This document shows, piece by piece, positions 1-5,613 of a DNA stretch of 10,314 nt. The position numbers were made by a program, and so were the translations under genes. A model generated the notes under the pieces. That model had not been told where the DNA came from and made no database searches. It saw nothing but the letters and a program-made list of their open reading frames with translations. Source of the stretch: an uncultured Oscillospiraceae bacterium (GTDB taxonomy: Bacteria > Bacillota > Clostridia > Oscillospirales > Ruminococcaceae); contig CAKSGA010000087.1 in the NCBI GenBank assembly GCA_934454435.1, forward strand, positions 1 through 10,314. Direction: 5' to 3'. The stretch's first letter is position 1; each line of letters starts with the position of its first letter.

Positions 1-346
1 CCTTTGCGCCCTCGGTATCGCCTGCTGCTTCGAGCATGTCGGCTTCCGTTTTGGACTTGCGCACCTTGCGCTCGAGCTCCCGCTGCTTGCATACCTTGTT
101 GTAGAGCTCCTTGTCCTCCTCGTCGTCATACTCAACGGAGGACTTCCGAAACAGCCCGTCAGACACGCCCCTCGGTCTATGCCCGCAGTTTATCCCGAAC
201 AGCCCGTCAGGCTCGCCGAAGCTCGTCTGCGACAGCGGAATGACCTTGTGCTTACGCCCGTTGATGTCGGTTATCTCGGTAGTCTTGCCGGAGCGAGAAA
301 TCAGCTTCCCCTGCCAGGGGCGGCATTTGGTTTCCTGAGCAAAATA
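1..346 (-). pseudogene. Phage minor capsid protein remnant (C-terminal part)
   Basis: The minus strand is open for 115 codons from 346 down to the left edge, and a TAA (347-349) lies just upstream. No ATG, GTG or TTG start is available near the beginning, so the gene has lost its 5' end. The visible peptide has CRPWQGK (residues 8-14), PLSQTSFGEPDGLFGINCGH (37-56) and a basic KQRELERKVRKSK stretch (87-99). These resemble the C-terminal half of the phage minor head protein family Phage_min_cap2, where a WQGK motif, a GLFGINCGH motif and an ERxIRKxK segment occur in this order. Such proteins sit at the portal-proximal part of siphovirus heads. The bases beyond 346 are AT-rich and non-coding, so the break lies around 326-346. 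A 13-base direct repeat (150-162 and 198-210) gives DGLF twice in the peptide. I read this as a decayed prophage relic; the family call is from recognised motifs, not a search. Confidence 0.72.
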
Positions 347-370
347 TTAAAAGTCACAATATTGCGGGGC

Positions 371-397
371 TTTTTGCAGAAATACCGCTTGCAAAAA
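371..397. promoter_or_regulatory. Candidate operator: 8-bp inverted repeat over the -35 region
   Basis: TTTTTGCA (371-378) and TGCAAAAA (390-397) are perfect inverted arms separated by 11 bases. The right arm covers most of the -35 hexamer (389-394) of the promoter before the GH27 gene. A repressor dimer bound here would block RNA polymerase, which suits a substrate-induced glycosidase. No regulator gene is visible in the window and the bound protein is unknown. The arms are A/T-rich, so chance cannot be excluded. Confidence 0.45.
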
Positions 398-417
398 TAC
401 ACATTATATGATATAAT
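389..417 (+). promoter_or_regulatory. Sigma-A-type promoter for the GH27/HD unit
   Basis: TTGCAA (389-394) is followed after exactly 17 bases by a perfect TATAAT (412-417), predicting a transcript start near 424. The distance to the first start codon at 473 leaves a 5' leader of about 50 bases holding the GGAG ribosome binding site at 461-464. The -35 matches consensus at four of six positions. Confidence 0.75.
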
Positions 418-472
418 CAGTTTTGGATATTCCTTTTCAGTGGTTTAACAAATGAACACAGGAGATTATTTT

Positions 473-1744
473 ATGAACAATACAGAATTTGTAAGAACTC
501 CCCCGATGGGCTGGAACAGCTGGGACTGCTACGGTGCTGCGGTCAACGAAGCCACAATTCGTTCCAATGCGGAATTTATGGCTAAGCACCTCAAACAGTA
601 CGGCTGGCAGTACATCGTTGTCGATATCCAGTGGAGCAACCCTATCGCAAAGAACCACGAATATCAACCCTTCACCGAACTATGCATGGACGAATACTCC
701 AGACTTATCCCGGCCGTGGAGCGCTTCCCCTCCGCCATGGCTGGAAAGGGCTTCACACCGCTTGCAGAGTACGTCCACTCACTTGGACTGAAATTCGGGA
801 TCCACATCATGAGAGGTATTCCCCGCCAGGCAGTCCACAAAAACACCGCTATAAAGGGGTCCGCAAAGACCGCCCGGGAGATCGCCAAGACCTCCAGCAT
901 ATGCCAGTGGAACACCGACATGTACGGCGTGGATCCCGAAAAGGAGGGCGCCCGTGAATACTACGACAGCCTTTTCGAGCTCTACAGCTCCTGGGGCGTG
1001 GACTTCATCAAGGTTGACGACATCTGCCGTGAGCTCCCCCATGAGGAAAGCGAGCTCATCATGCTAAGCGAAGCCCTCCGTTCATGCGGACGTGACATGG
1101 TGCTGAGCCTCTCCCCCGGCGCTGCGCTCCCCGAAAAGGCAGAGCTCTACAAGCAGGTAAGCAACATGTGGCGCATCACCGACGACTTCTGGGATAACTG
1201 GCCGCAGCTTCTCGACATGTTTTCCCGGGCACAGACCTGGTGCATTCACGCCGGTGCAGGTCACTTCCCGGACGCCGACATGCTTCCTGTAGGCGCTATC
1301 CTCCAGGACTACGGTCCCAACGGCTGGACGAAATTCACAAAGGACGAGCAGAGGACCATGATGTCCCTCTGGTGCATGATGCGTTCGCCCCTGATGATCG
1401 GCGGCGAGCTCACCAAGTGCGATGAATTCACGCTGAGCCTGCTCACCAACACCGACCTTATCGACTGCCTTAACAGCACCCACTCGGCACACCCGCTGTT
1501 CCGCAAAACTGTTGACGGCAACGAACAGATAGCCTGGTTCACGACCCACGAGGACGGACGCACTTTCTATGCAGCTCTGTTCAACTGCGGCGAAAGCGAG
1601 TGCGAGGTGACCGCCGAACTTCCGGTTTCCTGTAAACTCAGTGCAAAGGAGATCTGGACAGGCGCAGAGGACAGGGTAAACGGCACCGTTTCCGCTGTAG
1701 TGAAGCCCCACGGAACAGCAATGTTCCGCCTGACACGTATCTAA
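473..1744 (+). CDS. Glycoside hydrolase family 27 enzyme (alpha-galactosidase-like)
   Basis: The 423-residue product is a GH27 retaining glycosidase (clan GH-D). It shows the family opening TPPMGWNSWDCYG (9-21), the first barrel strand motif YIVVDIQW (47-54), the nucleophile motif FIKVDDIC with D182 by alignment to the KYDxC nucleophile, and the acid/base motif WRITDD with D238 at R+4. A C-terminal beta-sandwich follows (about 340-423). I chose ATG 473 over the in-frame ATG 452 because GGAG at 461-464 sits 8 bases before it and the family motif follows directly. There is no signal peptide, so it should act in the cytoplasm on imported oligosaccharides. Classical alpha-galactosidases carry two adjacent Asp residues where this protein has D51-I52, so the exact sugar is uncertain: alpha-galactoside is the default, another pyranoside is possible. 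It shares a promoter with the HD gene 8 bases downstream. Confidence 0.9.
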   Translation: MNNTEFVRTPPMGWNSWDCYGAAVNEATIRSNAEFMAKHLKQYGWQYIVVDIQWSNPIAKNHEYQPFTELCMDEYSRLIPAVERFPSAMAGKGFTPLAEYVHSLGLKFGIHIMRGIPRQAVHKNTAIKGSAKTAREIAKTSSICQWNTDMYGVDPEKEGAREYYDSLFELYSSWGVDFIKVDDICRELPHEESELIMLSEALRSCGRDMVLSLSPGAALPEKAELYKQVSNMWRITDDFWDNWPQLLDMFSRAQTWCIHAGAGHFPDADMLPVGAILQDYGPNGWTKFTKDEQRTMMSLWCMMRSPLMIGGELTKCDEFTLSLLTNTDLIDCLNSTHSAHPLFRKTVDGNEQIAWFTTHEDGRTFYAALFNCGESECEVTAELPVSCKLSAKEIWTGAEDRVNGTVSAVVKPHGTAMFRLTRI

Positions 1745-1752
1745 GGTGTCAC

Positions 1753-2442
1753 ATGAGCAATCTGACCTATGAATATATCCGCCGGAACAAGGATATACAG
1801 ACCTATATCAACTACGCCGACGCAGCACTCAGCACGATCGGCTACACGGAACACTCCAACGCACATGTGGAGCGTGCTGCGGCGTCCGCCTACATGATAC
1901 TTACTACCCTGGGCTACGAGCAGCGCACCTGCGAGCTCGCAGAGATAGCGGCGTACATGCACGATATCGGCAACGTTATAAACCGCATTGACCATGCACA
2001 GAGCGGTGCTGTAATGGCTTTCCGTCTGCTGGACAACCTCGGCATGCCGGCGGACGAGATCTCTCTCATCGTTTCCGCCATCGGCAACCACGATGAGGGC
2101 ACCGCAGCCCCGGTCACTCCGATTGCAGCGGCACTCATCATCGCCGACAAGTCTGACGTGCGGCGTTCCCGTGTCCGCTCTGCTGATGGTCCTTTCGTTC
2201 CCAGCAGCGAAAATCTCGCAAAGGATATCCACGACCGGGTGAACTACGCCGTGGATAAGTCCTCGCTGTACTTCTCTGAGGACAAGAAGGAACTCATTCT
2301 GGAACTCACCATCGACCAGAAGATAAGTTCCATTATGGAATATTTTGAGATCTTCCTCGACCGCATGAAGCTTTGCCGCCGTGCCGCTGAGTTTCTCGGC
2401 ATTCAGTTCAGGCTGAAAATAAACGATGCTGTTCTGCTGTAA
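1753..2442 (+). CDS. HD-domain phosphohydrolase-like protein
   Basis: The 229-residue product carries the metal-binding signature of the HD superfamily: H38 in the first helix, H70-D71 (MHDIGN) as the HD pair, H113-D114 (GNHDE) and D132 (IIADKSD). HD proteins hydrolyse phosphomonoesters or phosphodiesters, often of nucleotides, using one or two metal ions. The additional H81 and H113 suggest a two-metal site, but this is inference. The domain fills about residues 35-165; the C-terminal part is unassigned. There is no membrane segment. An AAGGTG ribosome site (1743-1748) overlaps the stop codon of the GH27 gene, and the 8-base gap points to co-transcription. Its natural substrate and link to the glycosidase are unknown. 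Confidence 0.8.
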   Translation: MSNLTYEYIRRNKDIQTYINYADAALSTIGYTEHSNAHVERAAASAYMILTTLGYEQRTCELAEIAAYMHDIGNVINRIDHAQSGAVMAFRLLDNLGMPADEISLIVSAIGNHDEGTAAPVTPIAAALIIADKSDVRRSRVRSADGPFVPSSENLAKDIHDRVNYAVDKSSLYFSEDKKELILELTIDQKISSIMEYFEIFLDRMKLCRRAAEFLGIQFRLKINDAVLL

Positions 2443-2477
2443 GCAGAGTAAGTTAAAACTAACAGTTATTATTACTG

Positions 2478-2568
2478 ATATATTGCCGGATTTCAGGTGT
2501 AATTCCACAACATTTTGATTAATTTCGTGGAAATTTTGAAAAAGCCCTTGAAATTCCGGCAATTATAT
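2478..2568. repeat. Long interrupted inverted repeat upstream of purE
   Basis: ATTGCCGGA (2482-2490) pairs perfectly with TCCGGCAAT (2555-2563). TTTCA (2491-2495) continues with TGAAA (2549-2553) across one bulged base, and four outer A/T pairs (2478-2481 with 2565-2568) follow another bulge. A nested stem, TTCCAC (2503-2508) with GTGGAA (2527-2532), lies inside. The distal arm overlaps the spacer of the purE promoter (2548-2576). It may be the transcript end of the upstream HD unit, or a two-site operator for a purine repressor. There is no clear U-tract after it, which weakens the terminator reading. Confidence 0.5.
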
Positions 2569-2576
2569 AGTAAAAT
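2548..2576 (+). promoter_or_regulatory. Sigma-A-type promoter of the purine cluster
   Basis: TTGAAA (2548-2553) and TAAAAT (2571-2576) are separated by exactly 17 bases; each differs from consensus at one position. The predicted start near 2583 gives a leader RNA of about 195 bases before purE. It is the only good promoter I see ahead of the purine genes, so the whole cluster may be read from it. Confidence 0.7.
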
Positions 2577-2586
2577 ATATGTATGG

Positions 2587-2625
2587 TTTACTGCTTCTCA
2601 TAGCGAAAAGCGCAATTCCAGTAAA
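2587..2625 (+). promoter_or_regulatory. Leader RNA hairpin at the 5' end of the pur transcript
   Basis: TTTACTG (2587-2593) pairs with CAGTAAA (2619-2625) over 7 bp. Inside, GCG (2603-2605) can pair with CGC (2611-2613) around an AAAAG loop. It begins close to the predicted transcript start and ends against the leader ORF's ribosome site. It may stabilise the RNA or take part in regulation; I recognise no riboswitch family. Confidence 0.4.
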
Positions 2626-2639
2626 AGGGAGATTTGATA

Positions 2640-2726
2640 ATGATGGGCGTATTCTTATGTCACAGCTATCATAATGCTAATGCGGCTTCTTTTTACAGAA
2701 TAAGTGCAACCATAACACAATTGTAA
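2640..2726 (+). CDS. 28-residue putative leader peptide before purE
   Basis: AAAGGGAG (2624-2631) lies 8 bases before ATG 2640, an excellent ribosome binding site. The ORF begins MMGVFLCHSYHNAN, ends RISATITQL, and stops at TAA 2724-2726. It lies wholly inside the predicted pur leader RNA, and its stop codon is 3 bases before the stem of the terminator hairpin. A ribosome at the stop would cover the 5' arm of that hairpin and favour read-through into purE. The peptide is not rich in one amino acid, unlike his or trp leaders; purine precursor residues (Gly, Gln, Asp) are rare in it. If it is regulatory, arrest by the nascent peptide or general coupling to translation is more likely than codon starvation. 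It has no recognised homologue. It could be a chance ORF, but ribosome site, position and stop placement argue otherwise. Confidence 0.55.
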   Translation: MMGVFLCHSYHNANAASFYRISATITQL

Positions 2727-2737
2727 CCTTTAGCTGT
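2662..2737 (+). promoter_or_regulatory. Candidate antiterminator pairing in the pur leader
   Basis: ACAGCTA (2662-2668) is an exact complement of TAGCTGT (2731-2737), the 5' arm of the terminator hairpin, and an exact copy of its 3' arm. The two pairings exclude each other. ACAGCTA also sits in the 10-base loop of a small hairpin, TTATG (2655-2659) with CATAA (2670-2674). It falls in leader codons 8-10, so a ribosome there would free the terminator. Seven base pairs is short, and the alternative fold is inferred by eye. Confidence 0.4.
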
Positions 2738-2763
2738 ATTCCGCATACAGCTAATTTTTATTT
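2730..2763 (+). terminator. Leader (attenuator) terminator upstream of purE
   Basis: A 10-bp perfect stem pairs TTAGCTGTAT (2730-2739) with ATACAGCTAA (2745-2754) around a TCCGC loop, followed at once by TTTTTATTT (2755-2763). The stem is A/T-rich for an intrinsic terminator, so termination may be partial. It lies after the purE promoter and just before the purE ribosome site (AGGAGG, 2765-2770), so it would act as an attenuator and not as the end of the upstream operon. Confidence 0.65.
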
Positions 2764-2777
2764 CAGGAGGAAAATAC

Positions 2778-3284
2778 ATGTCAGAACAGAAAAAAGTTGG
2801 CATAGTAATGGGCAGCGACAGCGATTTTCCTGTTGTCCGCAAGGCGGCGGAGGCTCTCAAGGAGTTCGGAATTCCGTTTGAGATGATGGTGCTTTCCGCT
2901 CACCGCTCACCCAGGCAGGTCGCTGAGTTCGCTCAGTCTGCACGGGAGAACGGCTTCGGTGTTATCATCGCAGCCGCAGGAATGGCAGCACACCTCGCAG
3001 GAGCCATCGCAGGAAACACTACCCTGCCGGTCATCGCTATCCCTGTCAAGGCAAAGGCTCTGGAGGGCGTGGACGCTCTTCTCAGTTCCGTTATGATGCC
3101 TCCGGGAGTTCCGGTAGCAACAGTCGGCATTGACGCCGCTGCGAATGCGGGTTACCTTGCTGCTGAGATACTTTCCGTCAGCGACGCTGCGCTTGCGGAC
3201 AAGCTCCTGGAATTCAAGAAGAAGCAGAACGAAAAGAACCTTGCCGCTGACGCTAAGATGCAGGAAATGGCAAAGGAAATCTGA
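2778..3284 (+). CDS. purE: N5-carboxyaminoimidazole ribonucleotide mutase PurE (class I)
   Basis: PurE of 168 residues, the normal length for the class I enzyme, which moves the carboxyl group of N5-CAIR to give CAIR in purine synthesis. Visible motifs are MGSDSD (11-16), the catalytic SAHRSP (40-45, H42), AAAGMAAHLAG (65-75) and the MPPGVPVATV segment (107-116). Class I enzymes usually need PurK to supply N5-CAIR, and no purK lies next to it. AGGAGG (2765-2770) stands 7 bases before the ATG. It is the first structural gene of the cluster, downstream of the leader peptide and terminator, so its expression probably depends on read-through of that attenuator. Confidence 0.96.
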   Translation: MSEQKKVGIVMGSDSDFPVVRKAAEALKEFGIPFEMMVLSAHRSPRQVAEFAQSARENGFGVIIAAAGMAAHLAGAIAGNTTLPVIAIPVKAKALEGVDALLSSVMMPPGVPVATVGIDAAANAGYLAAEILSVSDAALADKLLEFKKKQNEKNLAADAKMQEMAKEI

Positions 3285-3289
3285 TAAAC

Positions 3290-3310
3290 CTCCCCTGCCC
3301 CGGCAGGGAG
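3290..3310 (+). repeat. Small intra-operon hairpin between purE and purC
   Basis: The purE-purC gap holds an imperfect hairpin: CCCTGC-type arm 3290-3298 against GCAGGGAG (3303-3310) with one bulged C and a four-base loop. There is no U-tract, so it is unlikely to stop transcription. It could mark RNA processing or stabilise the purE message. Confidence 0.35.
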
Positions 3311-3339
3311 AACATACATAAACATAAGGAGATATGACT

Positions 3340-4062
3340 ATGAGCTACACAAAGGCAGAACAGCTTTACGAGGGCAAGGCAAAGAAGGTTTTCGCATGCG
3401 CTGAGAACCCTGACTACGTTATCGTTTCCTACAAGGACGACGCTACCGCTTTCAACGGTCTGAAAAAGGGTCAGATACACGGCAAGGGCGTCATCAACAA
3501 CAAGATGACCAACTACATGTTCGGTCTGCTTGAGAAGGAAGGCATTCCCACCCACCTCATCGAAGAGATCAACGACCGTGAGACCGTTGTAAAGAAAGTT
3601 GAGATCGTTCCGCTGGAGGTTATCATAAGAAACGTTGCAGCAGGCAGCTTCTCCAAGAAGCTCGGCATTGAGGAGGGCACTCCCCTCAAGACCCCGACTC
3701 TGGAGTTCAGCTACAAGAACGATGACCTCGGCGACCCGTTCATCAACAGCTACTATGCGCTCGGCCTGGGTCTTGCTACCCAGGAGGAGATCGACACCAT
3801 CTCAAAGTACGCTTTTGCTGTAAACAAATTCATGCTCGAATACTTCAAGAAGCTCAACATCGACCTCATCGACTTCAAGATCGAGTTCGGCCGCTTCCAT
3901 GGTCAGATAATCCTCGCTGACGAGATCTCTCCGGATACATGCCGCTTCTGGGATTCCACCACTCACGAGAAGCTGGACAAGGACCGCTTCCGCAGGGATA
4001 TGGGCGGCGTAGAGGACGCTTATCAGGAGATCATGCGCCGTATCTTCGGCGAAAACAAGTGA
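3340..4062 (+). CDS. purC: SAICAR synthetase PurC
   Basis: PurC joins aspartate to CAIR with ATP to form SAICAR. The 240-residue product has the usual bacterial length and motifs: [10 protein letters not shown] (9-18) in the glycine-rich ATP loop, [10 protein letters not shown] (31-40), [17 protein letters not shown] (93-109) for CAIR binding, DFKIEFGR (178-185) and [12 protein letters not shown] (194-205). An ATG at 3334 is in frame, but GGAG (3328-3331) is only 2 bases from it and 8 bases from ATG 3340, so I take 3340 ([12 protein letters not shown]). It follows purE after 55 bases, matching substrate flow from PurE to PurC. The 120 bases downstream contain a hairpin but no clear promoter. 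Confidence 0.96.
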   Translation: MSYTKAEQLYEGKAKKVFACAENPDYVIVSYKDDATAFNGLKKGQIHGKGVINNKMTNYMFGLLEKEGIPTHLIEEINDRETVVKKVEIVPLEVIIRNVAAGSFSKKLGIEEGTPLKTPTLEFSYKNDDLGDPFINSYYALGLGLATQEEIDTISKYAFAVNKFMLEYFKKLNIDLIDFKIEFGRFHGQIILADEISPDTCRFWDSTTHEKLDKDRFRRDMGGVEDAYQEIMRRIFGENK

Positions 4063-4116
4063 TCGCCCTTACCCTTAATTGATCGGAACCTAGGGAATCG
4101 GGATATTTTGCTGACT

Positions 4117-4146
4117 TTCCGGAGCAGGCGGCTGCCTGCCCCGGAA
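4117..4146 (+). repeat. Strong hairpin between purC and the purF-like gene
   Basis: TTCCGG (4117-4122) pairs with CCGGAA (4141-4146); one A/C mismatch separates this from GCAGGC (4124-4129) paired with GCCTGC (4134-4139) around a GGCT loop. The 12 GC-rich pairs are stable, but no T-run follows, so this is not a standard intrinsic terminator. It may attenuate, protect or be a cleavage site in the polycistronic RNA. The preceding bases 4063-4116 hold no gene or recognisable regulator. Confidence 0.5.
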
Positions 4147-4182
4147 TAGTTGGTACAGACAGAGAAAAGGCGGTATTACTTT

Positions 4183-5607
4183 ATGGGCGGATTTTTCGGA
4201 GCAGCTGCTGAAAACAACTGCATAAGCGATGTATTTTTCGGCACGGACTACCATTCACACCTCGGCACACGCAGGGGCGGCATGACTGCCTACTCCCCTG
4301 AAAAGGGCTTCCAGAGAAGCATTCACAGCATTGAGAACTCTCCCTTCCGCACGAAGTTCGAGAGCGATGTTGTGGGCATGACCGGCAACCTCTGCATAGG
4401 CAGTATCAGCGATACTGACCCGCAGCCGATCCTGCTGAAATCCAGGCTTGGCACCTATGCAGTCTGCAACATCGGCATAATCAACAATAATGACGAGCTC
4501 TGTGAGGAGCTTCTCAGCAAGTCCAGCGCCAGCTTTGAAACGATGAGCAGCGGAAAGGTCAATTCTTCCTCGCTCATCGGCGCACTTATCGCACAGAAGG
4601 ACAATATTGTGGACGGCATACGCTATGCTCAGGATAGGATAGCCGGTACGATGTCGCTGCTGATACTCACCGAGGATGGCATCATCGCCGCCCGGGACAA
4701 GAACGGCAGACTGCCTATTATAATAGGTAGGCGTGACGATGGCTACTGCGTGTCCTTTGAGAGCTTCGCATTCCAGAAGCTGGGATATGATATCTACCGT
4801 GAAATGCTCCCCGGCGAGATCGTAAAGATCACGTCCAAGCGTGCAGAGGTGCTCAGCGAGGGTCACCAAAAGGATCTCAAGATATGCACCTTCCTGTGGA
4901 CCTACTACGGCTACCCGAACTCGGTCTACGAGGGCGTGACTGTAGAAACAATGCGTACCCGCAACGGTGAGATCATGGCAGAGCACGATATCCAGAACGG
5001 TAGCCTGCCCGATGTTGACTTCATCTGCGGCGTACCGGATTCCGGCGTTCCGCATGCAATAGGCTATGCGAACCGCAGCGGTATCCCGTTCGCTCGTCCT
5101 TTTATAAAGTATACCCCCACATGGCCCCGCAGCTTCATGCCGCAGAGCCAGTCCATGAGAAACAAGGTTGCAAAGATGAAGCTTATTCCCGTTCACGAGC
5201 TTATCGAGGGAAAAAAGCTGCTGTTCATAGACGACAGTATCGTAAGAGGAACACAGATGCGTGAAACAGTTGAGTTCCTGTATGCGAACGGCGCAAAGGA
5301 AGTGCATATGCGCTCCGCATGTCCGCCGATCATGTACGGGTGCAAGTACCTCAACTTCTCACGCAGCAATTCCGAACTGGACCTCATCGCACGCCGCATA
5401 ATCCACGAATTCGAGGGTGAAGAGGGCGTGAAGTACATAAGCGAATACAGCGATACGAACACCGAGCGTGGCAAGCGCCTGCGTGCTGAGATATGCAAGC
5501 GCCTCAAGCTCACATCGCTGGAATTCCAGTCACTTGAGGGTACCATACGTGCTGTCGGACTTCCGGAAAGCGGGCTTTGCAGCTACTGCTGGAACGGAAA
5601 GGAATGA
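4183..5607 (+). CDS. PurF-like paralogue with degenerate glutaminase domain
   Basis: This 474-residue protein has the two-domain layout of PurF but begins MGGFFG where PurF has the catalytic Cys in CGVFG. Other glutaminase residues are also gone by alignment with the neighbouring PurF: GHVRYST becomes IGSISDT (no Arg), HNGNL becomes NIGII (no oxyanion Asn), and SDTE has no Asp counterpart near 127-131. The phosphoribosyltransferase half is intact: GVPDSG (283-288), RSFMPQSQSMR (316-326) and the PRPP loop LLFIDDSIVRGT (346-357). Cysteines matching the iron-sulfur ligands are kept (C235, C387, C466, C469). ATG 4183 is preferred to the in-frame TTG at 4150 because an AAAAGG site precedes it and MGGFFG aligns with the PurF N-terminus. 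I infer either ammonia-dependent transferase activity or a regulatory partner of the true PurF, which starts 6 bases downstream. Similar MGGFFG proteins occur in gut Clostridia, usually labelled simply as amidophosphoribosyltransferase. Confidence 0.88.
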   Translation: MGGFFGAAAENNCISDVFFGTDYHSHLGTRRGGMTAYSPEKGFQRSIHSIENSPFRTKFESDVVGMTGNLCIGSISDTDPQPILLKSRLGTYAVCNIGIINNNDELCEELLSKSSASFETMSSGKVNSSSLIGALIAQKDNIVDGIRYAQDRIAGTMSLLILTEDGIIAARDKNGRLPIIIGRRDDGYCVSFESFAFQKLGYDIYREMLPGEIVKITSKRAEVLSEGHQKDLKICTFLWTYYGYPNSVYEGVTVETMRTRNGEIMAEHDIQNGSLPDVDFICGVPDSGVPHAIGYANRSGIPFARPFIKYTPTWPRSFMPQSQSMRNKVAKMKLIPVHELIEGKKLLFIDDSIVRGTQMRETVEFLYANGAKEVHMRSACPPIMYGCKYLNFSRSNSELDLIARRIIHEFEGEEGVKYISEYSDTNTERGKRLRAEICKRLKLTSLEFQSLEGTIRAVGLPESGLCSYCWNGKE

Positions 5608-5613
5608 TATACT

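Noticed and set aside
309..320. CCCCTGCCAGGGG palindrome near the phage fragment, similar to the hairpin at 3290-3310.
   Set aside because: It lies inside the coding frame of the WQGK motif and is too short and GC-simple to claim a shared repeat element.
4..448. Short plus-strand open frames over the left 450 bases.
   Set aside because: Their translations are rich in Arg, Pro and Ala or Ser without motifs, while the minus strand gives a clear phage capsid-like peptide.
1082..1711. A 209-codon open frame on the minus strand.
   Set aside because: It is antisense to the C-terminal half of the GH27 gene, with no family motifs or ribosome site.
1741..2562. A 273-codon open frame on the minus strand.
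   Set aside because: It is antisense to the HD-domain gene and covers the intergenic promoter region; no recognisable motifs.
2583..2777. Guanine/adenine (purine) riboswitch in the purE leader.
   Set aside because: The conserved three-way junction core and paired loops of that family are not visible; the leader instead holds a small ORF and a terminator hairpin.
4081..4146. GGAACCTAGGGAATCGG recalls the CUAGGG core of ykkC-class RNAs, including PRPP riboswitches.
   Set aside because: The second conserved half of those RNAs is not present, the available 120 bases are tight for the fold, and the region is explained mainly by a plain hairpin. A covariance-model search would decide.
4255..5307. 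A 350-codon open frame on the minus strand.
   Set aside because: It lies opposite the PurF-like gene, whose protein has clear family motifs; the antisense product shows none and the open frame follows from codon bias.
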